This document shows positions 1 to 6,029 of a stretch of DNA of 11,410 nt, piece after piece (position 1 is the first letter of the stretch; the number at the start of each line of letters is the position of its first letter). The position numbers and the translations under genes are program-made. This stretch comes from a candidate division NPL-UPA2 bacterium (GTDB taxonomy: Bacteria; NPL-UPA2; JAGMAN01): assembly GCA_021129695.1 (NCBI GenBank), contig JAJOKU010000080.1, positions 1 through 11,410 of the forward strand, read 5' to 3'. A model generated the notes under the pieces. It did not search any database. It saw only the letters and a program-made list of their open reading frames with translations, and was not told the DNA's origin.

Positions 1-24
1 AATGGCTAAAATAAAATTTAGGGG

Positions 25-54
25 TTGACGCGCCCTTTCATAGATGAATATTTA
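25..54 (+). promoter_or_regulatory. Weak sigma70-like promoter candidate upstream of mraY
   Basis: A TTGACG box at 25-30 matches the -35 consensus at five of six bases. TATTTA at 49-54, 18 bases later, is only a poor -10. Transcription would start near 60 and leave about an 80-base leader before mraY. The site makes sense only if no intact gene reads through from upstream; all three forward frames are closed within bases 1-43, which fits. The -10 is weak and the site could be chance. Confidence 0.22.
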
Positions 55-172
55 CCTGGCTGTTCCCGCCATCTCCAGTGTAATTAAGGAAGGATTGGAG
101 AGTTTCAAGGCGCCGGCGATGAGGATGGAGGAAGTTATAAATGTTCTATCATCTCTATCCTGTTCTGCGTGA
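44..172 (+). pseudogene. Possible 3' remnant of murF
   Basis: An open frame of 42 codons from ATG 44 to TGA 170-172 overlaps the start of mraY by 32 bases in another frame. Its middle reads FKAPAMRMEEVINVL, which resembles the usual end of MurF (a KGSRxMRMEEV-like motif). murF is a very common gene immediately upstream of mraY. The frame is closed by TAG at 41-43, and no other forward frame is open in bases 1-43, so a full-length murF cannot run into it without a frameshift or deletion. It could be a decayed murF end, an assembly error at the window edge, or a chance frame. The resemblance rests on about a dozen residues judged by eye. Confidence 0.3.
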
Positions 173-1238
173 ATTTTTCTCTCCCTTTAATGTCCTGCGC
201 TACATCACCTTCCGGGCTGCCCTGGCCGCGGTAACCGCTCTCTTCTTGAGTCTTATCTTAGGACCTCTGGTCATAAGGAAACTGAGCAAGTTCAAAGTAG
301 GAGAGAGAATTGGCAAGGAAGCCTGCCCGGAGCTTCGCGCTCTTCATCGGGATAAGGAAGGGACTCCCACCATGGGCGGAGTTCTCATACTGTTGAGCCT
401 CCTCCTTTCCACCCTCCTCTGGACAGACCTTAGCAACAGATTCATTCTCTTAATTTTAGGAAGTACTGTCTGGCTGGGTATTTTAGGATTCATCGATGAC
501 CGGATAAAATTGGCTGAGGAGCGCTCCGGCGGGTTAAGGGTGGCCACTAAGCTTACCGGTCAGTTAGGCTTAGGACTGCTGATTGGCTTATATCTTTATT
601 ATCATCCCCTTCACCTCGAGCACGGAACGGAGATTGCCTTCCCCTTCTTCAAGAATCTATTCCTCCCCTTAGGCTGGCTTTACATTCCCTTCGTTATGTT
701 AGTCATTGTAGCTACCTCAAATGCAGTGAATCTCACCGATGGCCTGGATGGTCTGGCCATCGGCTGTGTGGCGGTGGCGGCGGCGGCCTATGCTGGGATA
801 AGTTATGTGTCTGGACATATTGGGTTCAGCGAGCATCTGAACATCGTCTACATCGTCGGCAGCGGGGAGCTGAGCATCTTCTGCGCCGCGGTCGTTGGAG
901 CCGGGCTTGGTTTCCTCTGGTTTAACAGCTATCCAGCCCGGGTCTTCATGGGAGACACTGGGTCCCTGGCTTTGGGTGGAGCCTTAGGAGTAGTGGCCAT
1001 TGTCATTAAACATGAGATATTGCTGTTAGTGGTGGGTGGAGTCTTCGTCCTGGAAGCCCTTTCGGTGATCATCCAGGTGGTCTCCTATAGGCTTCGGAAG
1101 AAGAGAGTATTCATGGTGGCACCCTTACATCACCATTTTGAACTGCGGGGCTGGGCTGAACCGAAGGTTATCGTTAGATTCTGGATCTTAGCCGTCATCC
1201 TGGCCCTGCTTAGTCTGAGTACCCTGAAACTACGATGA
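141..1238 (+). CDS. mraY: Phospho-N-acetylmuramoyl-pentapeptide-transferase MraY
   Basis: MraY moves phospho-MurNAc-pentapeptide from the UDP precursor to undecaprenyl phosphate in the inner membrane, giving lipid I, the first membrane step of peptidoglycan synthesis. The 365 residues are full length for the family and form a polytopic membrane protein. The N-terminus (MFYHLYPVLREFF, then FNVLRYITFR) is the classic MraY start. Active-site features are all visible: Asp119-Asp120 in GFIDDR, the NAVNLTDGLDGL motif at 194-205, Asp272 in FMGDTGS, and the triple histidine 330-332 in PLHHHFELRGW. The start is supported by GGAGG at 127-131, nine bases upstream. The next gene in many dcw clusters, murD, is missing; ftsW follows after 33 bases. 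Confidence 0.97.
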   Translation: MFYHLYPVLREFFSPFNVLRYITFRAALAAVTALFLSLILGPLVIRKLSKFKVGERIGKEACPELRALHRDKEGTPTMGGVLILLSLLLSTLLWTDLSNRFILLILGSTVWLGILGFIDDRIKLAEERSGGLRVATKLTGQLGLGLLIGLYLYYHPLHLEHGTEIAFPFFKNLFLPLGWLYIPFVMLVIVATSNAVNLTDGLDGLAIGCVAVAAAAYAGISYVSGHIGFSEHLNIVYIVGSGELSIFCAAVVGAGLGFLWFNSYPARVFMGDTGSLALGGALGVVAIVIKHEILLLVVGGVFVLEALSVIIQVVSYRLRKKRVFMVAPLHHHFELRGWAEPKVIVRFWILAVILALLSLSTLKLR

Positions 1239-1261
1239 CGATAGGCCTGTGGGCAGTGTAA
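1235..1261 (+). other. Nine-codon ORF overlapping the mraY stop where murD is expected
   Basis: ATG at 1235 overlaps the mraY stop codon (ATGA), the usual layout for a translationally coupled next gene. It reads MTIGLWAV and stops with TAA at 1259-1261. It may be the stub of a gene removed from this junction, since many dcw clusters carry murD here, or pure chance. Nothing in its eight residues identifies MurD. Confidence 0.15.
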
Positions 1262-1271
1262 TTTTTGACGA

Positions 1272-2414
1272 ATGAGGAAAAACGGTGAATTTTACGGGAT
1301 GAACAAAAGTAGTTGCCTGCTTTTTCTCCTTACCTTCACCTTAGCCGGCATCGGACTGGTGGCCATCTACTCTACCAGTGCAATTTCCGCTGGAGAGCGC
1401 TTCGGCGATAGCGCTTTTTTCTTGAAGCGGCAAATGCTCTGGATGGGATTGGGTTTAGCTTTTATGCTCTTGGCCATGGTGACTAAATATGAGCTCCTTA
1501 AGGTTTTGAGCAAACCATTACTTCTTCTGTCTGTGCTTCTTCTCATCATGGTTCTACTGCCTCAGTTCGGGAGAGAGGCGGGAGGAGCCAGACGGTGGCT
1601 GAGGGTGGGAGGATTTAGCATCCAGCCATCAGAGATGGCCAGGCTGGCCATCATCCTCTATCTTTCTGCGTATTTAGCCAGGAAACAGGACAGAGTCAAG
1701 GAACTTTGGCGAGGGCTGCTTGCGCCTCTATTAGTCTTAGGAGTGGTAACTGGACTTATCCTGCTTCAGCCAGATCTGGGAACCAGTCTCCTCATAGGGC
1801 TGGTGGCTCTTATACTCCTCTTCGTGGCTGGAGTGAGGCTCATTTATTTGGCCGGGATAGGCTTCTCTTCGCTGCCCGCTCTCTATCTCTTAATCACCCG
1901 GGTCCCTTACCGTCAGCGCAGAATCCTGGCTTTCCTGGACCCCTGGAAGGACCCAAGGGGAGTCGGTTATCAGATCACTCAATCATTTATGGCACTTGGT
2001 TCTGGAGGACTGAGTGGAATTGGTTTGGGAGAGAGCCGGCAGAAGCTATTTTATCTTCCGGCCGCCCACACTGATTTCATCTTCTCCATCATCGGGGAGG
2101 AACTGGGCTTCATAGGAACGGCGGCTATCCTCATTCTCTTTCTCATCTTCATCTGGACGGGGATGAGGATTGCTTATCGGGCCCCTGACTTATTTGGTCA
2201 CCTATTAGGGGTAGGGATTACCGCGGCCATTGGCTTACAGGCAATTATCAATGTGGGAGTGGCTACCGGCTCACTGCCCACCAAAGGAATCCCTCTTCCT
2301 TTCATCAGCTTTGGGGGCTCTTCCCTCCTCCTCAACATGGTAGGAGTGGGACTGTTGCTGAATATATCTCGAAATTCAGGAAATATAAACCACAGAGAGC
2401 ACAGAGAAAAATGA
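1272..2414 (+). CDS. ftsW: FtsW, SEDS-family septal peptidoglycan glycosyltransferase
   Basis: FtsW polymerises lipid II into glycan strands at the septum, working with a class B PBP (FtsI). The 380-residue frame has about ten membrane segments and SEDS hallmarks: ARRWLRVGGFSIQPSEMARLA near 110-130, QPDLGTSLLIG near 166-176, and HTDFIFSIIGEELGFIG, whose Asp268 corresponds to the catalytic aspartate of the RodA/FtsW family. RodA is the alternative, but the position between mraY and murG favours FtsW. The start is uncertain. ATG 1272 has no clear Shine-Dalgarno; ATG 1299 has GGTGA ten bases upstream and gives the more usual start MNKSSCLLFLL. The last residues, after LLNISRNSG, read NINHREHREK and come from a dispersed-type repeat, so the native C-terminus has probably been replaced or extended. 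Confidence 0.93.
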   Translation: MRKNGEFYGMNKSSCLLFLLTFTLAGIGLVAIYSTSAISAGERFGDSAFFLKRQMLWMGLGLAFMLLAMVTKYELLKVLSKPLLLLSVLLLIMVLLPQFGREAGGARRWLRVGGFSIQPSEMARLAIILYLSAYLARKQDRVKELWRGLLAPLLVLGVVTGLILLQPDLGTSLLIGLVALILLFVAGVRLIYLAGIGFSSLPALYLLITRVPYRQRRILAFLDPWKDPRGVGYQITQSFMALGSGGLSGIGLGESRQKLFYLPAAHTDFIFSIIGEELGFIGTAAILILFLIFIWTGMRIAYRAPDLFGHLLGVGITAAIGLQAIINVGVATGSLPTKGIPLPFISFGGSSLLLNMVGVGLLLNISRNSGNINHREHREK

Positions 2415-2497
2415 ATTACAGATGACCCTAAAGGGGTCATTGCGAGGCGTAGCCAAAGCAATGACAGTAGTGCTGTCACCTGTGTTTATCTGTGGTT
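2388..2497. repeat. MITE-like module: terminal inverted repeats enclosing three hairpins
   Basis: This fills the ftsW-murG gap and includes the end of ftsW. Outer arms are AACCACAGAGAGCACAG (2388-2404) and, on the other strand, AACCACAGATAAACACAG (2497-2480), imperfect copies of each other. Inside lie three consecutive hairpins: TGACCC/GGGTCA (2423-2428, 2434-2439), GTCATTGC/GCAATGAC (2436-2443, 2458-2465) and TGACAG/CTGTCA (2462-2467, 2473-2478). Neighbouring hairpins share bases, so they compete and cannot all form fully. No transposase is present. The outer arm and the TTGCGAGGC-type hairpin resemble dispersed repeats I have seen in many bacterial genomes, from memory only. It could affect mRNA folding or stability between ftsW and murG. 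Confidence 0.7.
2436..2465. repeat. REP-like hairpin
   Basis: Perfect 8-base arms GTCATTGC and GCAATGAC enclose GAGGCGTAGCCAAA, which itself holds a small GGC/GCC stem (2446-2448, 2452-2454) around GTA. This is the central and strongest hairpin of the ftsW-murG module. There is no T-tract on either strand, so it is not an intrinsic terminator. Confidence 0.65.
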
Positions 2498-2514
2498 ACG
2501 AAGTTTTCTTAATT

Positions 2515-2522
2515 GGTGGAAG
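2515..2522 (+). promoter_or_regulatory. Ribosome binding site that favours a TTG start for murG
   Basis: GGTGGAAG lies only three bases before GTG 2526 but nine bases before the in-frame TTG 2532. The spacing favours TTG, which would give MKILIVAGGTGGH, the canonical MurG N-terminus without the extra Met-Ala. Confidence 0.45.
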
Positions 2523-2525
2523 TCT

Positions 2526-3707
2526 GTGGCTTTGAAAATACTGATTGTGGCTGGGGGGACGGGAGGACATCTATTCCCTGGTCTGGTCATAGCTGAGAGG
2601 CTACTGCAAAGGGAAGTAGGATGTAAGATTACCTTTATCGGAAGGAGGCGAGGTTTGGAAGCTGAGACGGTGCCCAGGGAGGGATTTCCATATCTTGGCA
2701 TATGGGGCGAGGGATGGTCGGGGAAATCTCCGGTAAGGCTTCTTTCATCACTCCTGAAGACTGTCCTGGGTTTCTTCCAATCGCTCTACATCCTTTTAAA
2801 AGTTCGTCCAAATGTCGTCGTGGGAATGGGGGGATATTTAGCGGGGCCATTCGTCTTGGCGGCCTCTCTCCTTGCCCCGTTTAGAAATCTATTTCTAACG
2901 GGGCGAGGCTTTCACACCTTAATCCATGAGCAAAACCTGGTGCCCGGGATTACCAACCGCATCTTGAGCAGGTTTGTTGATGAAGTCAATGTAAGTTTTG
3001 CTGAGTCAAAGCCGTTTTTCCCAGAAGGGAAAACAGTCATTACCGGTAATCCGGTTCGTGGCGAAATCGCCCAGAGTGGAAAAAGGAAGAGCGAGAGCGC
3101 AAGGACGATATTAGTCATGGGAGGAAGTAGAGGGGCACACCGAATTAATGTGTCTATGTTGGAGGCAGTCAATTACTTGACACGTACACGTAAGAGTGCT
3201 GCACACACAGCCGAAGGCACAGCCGAGGCAGTGCCGGAGGCAAGCGAAGAGAAGATGGATTCCTATCGAATAATTCACTTGAGCGGCAAGGAAGATTATC
3301 AACTTATGGTAGAGGCTTATAAAGAGGCCGGGGTAGAAGCGCTGGTCCATCCTTTCCTTCATCGGATGGAAGAGGCATACGGCCAGGCTGACCTGGTCAT
3401 CTGCCGGGCGGGAGCCACTACCTTAGCTGAAGTTACTGCCTGTGGACTGCCAGCTATTCTCATCCCTTATCCATGGGCCACCCATGGTCACCAGGAGCAA
3501 AATGCCCGCTGGCTGGAAGGCAGTGGGGGAGCGGCGGTGATAAAGGACGGGGAGTTAACGGGAGAGCGCTTAGCCAGGACCATTTTAAACTTAATGGCCG
3601 AGGAAGGGAAATTAGCCCGGATGGCTGAGAATAGCCGTCGGTTGGGTAAGCCGACAGCAGGTGAGAAAGTGGTGGAAAGAATACTGCATCTAGCAAGAAA
3701 ATGTTAG
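2526..3707 (+). CDS. murG: UDP-GlcNAc--MurNAc-pentapeptide GlcNAc transferase MurG
   Basis: MurG is a peripheral GT-B glycosyltransferase at the inner face of the membrane. It adds GlcNAc to lipid I, making lipid II. Visible motifs are the N-terminal GGTGGH loop (10-15), IHEQNLVPGITNR, GNPVR, the second glycine-rich loop VMGGSRGAHRIN, HLSGKEDY, and the donor-binding stretch RAGATTLAEVTACGLPAILIPYP followed by HQEQNA. At 393 residues it is longer than the usual 355-370, and two loops account for this. One is APFRNLFLTGRGFHT (117-131), written by a palindrome, where relatives have a short turn before the IHEQN motif. The other is about 25 residues at 219-244, written by a repeat, just before RIIHLSGKEDY. 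Both keep the frame. The start may be TTG 2532 rather than GTG 2526. The last seven bases overlap murC. Confidence 0.96.
   Translation: MALKILIVAGGTGGHLFPGLVIAERLLQREVGCKITFIGRRRGLEAETVPREGFPYLGIWGEGWSGKSPVRLLSSLLKTVLGFFQSLYILLKVRPNVVVGMGGYLAGPFVLAASLLAPFRNLFLTGRGFHTLIHEQNLVPGITNRILSRFVDEVNVSFAESKPFFPEGKTVITGNPVRGEIAQSGKRKSESARTILVMGGSRGAHRINVSMLEAVNYLTRTRKSAAHTAEGTAEAVPEASEEKMDSYRIIHLSGKEDYQLMVEAYKEAGVEALVHPFLHRMEEAYGQADLVICRAGATTLAEVTACGLPAILIPYPWATHGHQEQNARWLEGSGGAAVIKDGELTGERLARTILNLMAEEGKLARMAENSRRLGKPTAGEKVVERILHLARKC
2870..2908. repeat. Palindromic element inserted in-frame in murG
   Basis: The left arm CCTTGCCCCGTTTAGAAAT (2870-2888) and right arm ATTTCTAACGGGGCGAGG (2891-2908) are near-perfect reverse complements, with one mismatch and one extra T, separated by two bases. 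The 39-base unit fills a loop of MurG that is short in relatives and adds about eleven residues (around 117-130) without a stop. This is what a palindromic element fixed inside a gene looks like. Whether other copies exist in the genome cannot be seen here. Confidence 0.65.
3186..3248. repeat. Short interspersed repeat, murG copy, split by 39 bases
   Basis: ACACGTAAGAGTGCTGCA at 3186-3203 is identical to 4378-4395 in murC. The CAAGCGAA that directly completes the murC copy appears here at 3241-3248, after 39 extra bases (3202-3240) rich in GCCGAGGC-type repeats. The repeat is read as TRKSAA. ACACGT is also doubled just before (3180-3191). It lies in a variable loop before HLSGKEDY. Confidence 0.65.
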
Positions 3708-5104
3708 CAGGAATTAAAAATATTCATTTTATTGGAATTGGGGGAGCGGGAATGAGCGCTCTGGCCCAGGTTTTACTGGAGATGGGCTATGGGGTGAGTG
3801 GTTCTGATATAAAGATGAGCTTGACTACCAAACGCCTTGAGGAGCGAGGAGTAGTGGTTTACCTCGGCCATGGGGGAAAGAACTTAGCTCAAGCCGATTT
3901 AGTGGTATTCTCCTCAGCCATTCCCTCCACCAATCCCGAACTGAAAGCCGCCCGACTGCGGGGTCTTTCCGTCATCTCCCGGGGAGAGATGCTGGCTGAG
4001 CTAATGAAAGACAGGAAAGGAATCGCCGTGGCCGGAACACATGGGAAGACAACTACCACCTCTATGGTCGCCTCTATCCTCTCCGAAGCCGCCCTCGACC
4101 CCACCATCGTCATTGGAGGGGAGGTAAATGACATTGGAGGAAATGCTAAACTCGGGCGGGGGTGCTACTTAGTAGCTGAGGCTGATGAGAGCGATGGCTC
4201 TTTCCTGAAGCTATCTCCTACCTTAGCCGTGGTCACCAACATTGAAGCCGACCACCTGGACTATTATGATAACATGCCTGCTATTATTGAGGCTTTTAGA
4301 AAGTTTATCGAAAAGGTCTCCAATGGCGGATGTCTGGTACTATCTGACCATCCAAATGTCAGGAAGATGAAAGCGAAACACGTAAGAGTGCTGCAAGCGA
4401 ACGAAAAGCGAAAAGCGAAAAACATTAACATATTGACCTACGGGATTGACGGCGAGTGTGACCTTATAGCCCAGGCAGTAAAGCTCCGGGGACTGGGGTC
4501 AGAATATGAGGTTTCTCTCCGGGGGGGAAGATTAGGCAGTATCAGGCTCGGGGTGCCAGGCAGACATAATATCTACAATTCGCTTGCGGCCATTGGAGTT
4601 GCCGCAGAGGTAGGGGTTAGCTTTGAGAAGATAAGCTCTGCCCTAACTAAGTTCCAAGGAGTCCAGCGGCGCTTTGAGATAAAGGGCGAGGTTAGGGACA
4701 TTGTAATAGTAGATGACTATGCTCATCATCCCACTGAGATAAGAGCTACTCTAAAGGCTGCCCGGCAGTGGAGAGGGAAGAGAATAGTTGGAATATTCCA
4801 GCCGCATCGCTATACCAGGACAAAATTTTTAAGAGAGGATTTCTCCTCAGCCTTCAAGGGGGCAGACTTCCTGGTTATAACTGATATCTATTCGGCTGGT
4901 GAGGAACCTCTGCCTGGTGTCAGCGGGCGGGATATATACGAGGCGGTTCGAGCCATTGGCCAGGAAAACGTTGAGTTCATTCCAGACAAATCAAAGATTG
5001 CTGAGCGGGTAATGACTATCCTTAAGCCCCGGGATACGGTGATTACTATGGGAGCGGGAGATATTGATACCGTAGCCGAGGAATTGGTGGAGAGACTTAA
5101 GTGA
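3701..5104 (+). CDS. murC: UDP-N-acetylmuramate--L-alanine ligase MurC
   Basis: MurC is the cytoplasmic ATP-dependent ligase that adds the first stem residue, L-Ala, to UDP-MurNAc. Its 467 residues are typical. The N-terminal nucleotide-sugar domain opens with IHFIGIGGAGMSALA (8-22). The central ATPase has the P-loop GTHGKTTTTS (112-121), EADESDGSF and TNIEADHLDYY. The C-terminal domain has RRFEIKG, then DDYAHHPTEI (Tyr340 to Pro344 within it), FQPHRYTRT, and ends ITMGAGDIDTVAEELV. HYAHHPT-type motifs separate MurC from MurD, MurE and MurF. A stretch near 226-241 (KHVRVLQANEKRKAKN) is encoded by a repeat and lengthens the loop before LTYGI. It starts inside the last codons of murG (ATGTTAG) with a weak ribosome site, implying coupling. 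Confidence 0.97.
   Translation: MLAGIKNIHFIGIGGAGMSALAQVLLEMGYGVSGSDIKMSLTTKRLEERGVVVYLGHGGKNLAQADLVVFSSAIPSTNPELKAARLRGLSVISRGEMLAELMKDRKGIAVAGTHGKTTTTSMVASILSEAALDPTIVIGGEVNDIGGNAKLGRGCYLVAEADESDGSFLKLSPTLAVVTNIEADHLDYYDNMPAIIEAFRKFIEKVSNGGCLVLSDHPNVRKMKAKHVRVLQANEKRKAKNINILTYGIDGECDLIAQAVKLRGLGSEYEVSLRGGRLGSIRLGVPGRHNIYNSLAAIGVAAEVGVSFEKISSALTKFQGVQRRFEIKGEVRDIVIVDDYAHHPTEIRATLKAARQWRGKRIVGIFQPHRYTRTKFLREDFSSAFKGADFLVITDIYSAGEEPLPGVSGRDIYEAVRAIGQENVEFIPDKSKIAERVMTILKPRDTVITMGAGDIDTVAEELVERLK
4371..4422. repeat. Short interspersed repeat, murC copy, with AGCGAAA tandem tail
   Basis: ACACGTAAGAGTGCTGCA at 4378-4395 matches murG exactly and continues as AGCGAA, matching murB (GAGTGCTGCAAGCGAA, 4386-4401 and 5400-5415). 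It is flanked by AAGCGAAA at 4371-4378 and a 7-base tandem AAAAGCG at 4404-4417. Here the repeat is read as HVRVLQA, a different frame from murG. It sits in a loop of the central domain that is short in most MurC proteins. Confidence 0.7.
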
Positions 5105-5105
5105 G

Positions 5106-6029
5106 ATGAGCTTGGCTAAAGAGATTAGCGAGATTGTGAAAGGCAGGATAAAATTCAATGAGCCGTTGAGTGAGCATACTTCATTGCGAATCGGCGGCCC
5201 AGCCGATTATTGGGTGGAGCCCAAAGATTTAGAGGATTTGAGAGCGGTCCTCCAGTTTGCTTCAACTAAGCGCCTACCCTGGAAGGTCTTAGGAGAAGGG
5301 ACGAATATCCTGGCCCGGGATAGAGGATTTCCAGGGCTGATTATAAGTTTGAGAGGGGATTCTTTCCAGAAGCTTGAATTTAATGAAGACACGTCTTACG
5401 AGTGCTGCAAGCGAAGGGTAGTGGCGGGAGCGGCAGTTCTCTTATCCAAGCTAATGTCAGAGGCAGCCGAGCGCGGCTTAGGAGGACTGGAATTTGCGGT
5501 TGGTATTCCCGGGACAGTGGGAGGGGCATTGGTCATGAATGCCGGAGCTCAATCGGCCTCGGTGGGAGATGTCACCCATTCGGTAAAGGTTCTCAATACA
5601 AGCAATGGAGTTTCTCTTCTAAAGAAGGATGCCCTTCGGTTTGGGTATCGCAGAAGCAACCTGGGGAAAGAGGAAGTGGTTTTAGAGGTGGAGATGAAGC
5701 TAAAGAAGAAAGATAAGAATGAGATTGATAATTTGATAAAGGATTATTTAAGTAAAAGAAGAGAAGCTCAGCCTCTCGACCAGCCCAGCGCCGGGTGTAT
5801 CTTTAAGAATCCATCTGACGTTTCAGCGGGAGAATTGATTGATAAAGCTAACTTAAAGGGCAGGAGGATAGGAGATGCCCAGATCTCCACCAAACATGCC
5901 AACTTCATCATCAACCGGGGGGAAGCTAAAGCAGAAGAAGTAATTAGTCTCGTGGAGACAGTCAGAGAAGAAGTCCTCAGGAAGATGGGGATAAGGCTGG
6001 AACCAGAGATTGAGATTATTGGAGAGTAG
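5106..6029 (+). CDS. murB: UDP-N-acetylenolpyruvoylglucosamine reductase MurB
   Basis: MurB is a cytoplasmic FAD enzyme that reduces UDP-GlcNAc-enolpyruvate with NADPH to UDP-MurNAc, the substrate of MurC just upstream. At 307 residues it matches the shorter type II enzymes. FAD-domain motifs are HTSLRIGGPADYWVEP, LGEGTNILARDRGFPGLII, and GGLEFAVGIPGTVGGALVMNAGA. The catalytic-domain arginine lies in FGYRRSNL, and the substrate-binding glutamate is in the tail EPEIEIIGE. In PSAGCIFKNP the residue at 231 is Cys where well-studied enzymes have the proton-donating Ser. The stretch TSYECCK near 96-102 is written by the interspersed repeat. One base separates it from murC; there is no strong ribosome site. 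Confidence 0.96.
   Translation: MSLAKEISEIVKGRIKFNEPLSEHTSLRIGGPADYWVEPKDLEDLRAVLQFASTKRLPWKVLGEGTNILARDRGFPGLIISLRGDSFQKLEFNEDTSYECCKRRVVAGAAVLLSKLMSEAAERGLGGLEFAVGIPGTVGGALVMNAGAQSASVGDVTHSVKVLNTSNGVSLLKKDALRFGYRRSNLGKEEVVLEVEMKLKKKDKNEIDNLIKDYLSKRREAQPLDQPSAGCIFKNPSDVSAGELIDKANLKGRRIGDAQISTKHANFIINRGEAKAEEVISLVETVREEVLRKMGIRLEPEIEIIGE
5389..5415. repeat. Short interspersed repeat, murB copy (variant)
   Basis: ACACGT at 5389-5394, then CTTAC, then GAGTGCTGCAAGCGAA at 5400-5415. Compared with murC it has three extra bases and one change in the middle, and the 16-base right part is identical. It is read as TSYECCK, the third of the three possible frames. It lies between QKLEFNED and RVVAGAAV, a variable loop of the FAD domain. 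Confidence 0.6.

Noticed and set aside
1706..2074. 122-residue forward frame inside ftsW
   Set aside because: It lies wholly inside a well-supported SEDS gene in another frame, with low-complexity Arg/Ser/Gly composition and no ribosome site.
2388..2497. Insertion sequence
   Set aside because: Only 110 bases, no transposase and no clear target-site duplication; at most a non-autonomous element.
4371..4422. CRISPR-like or microsatellite array from the AGCGAAA repeats
   Set aside because: Units are only 7-8 bases, two or three copies, with no spacers; it is a short tandem tail attached to the interspersed repeat.
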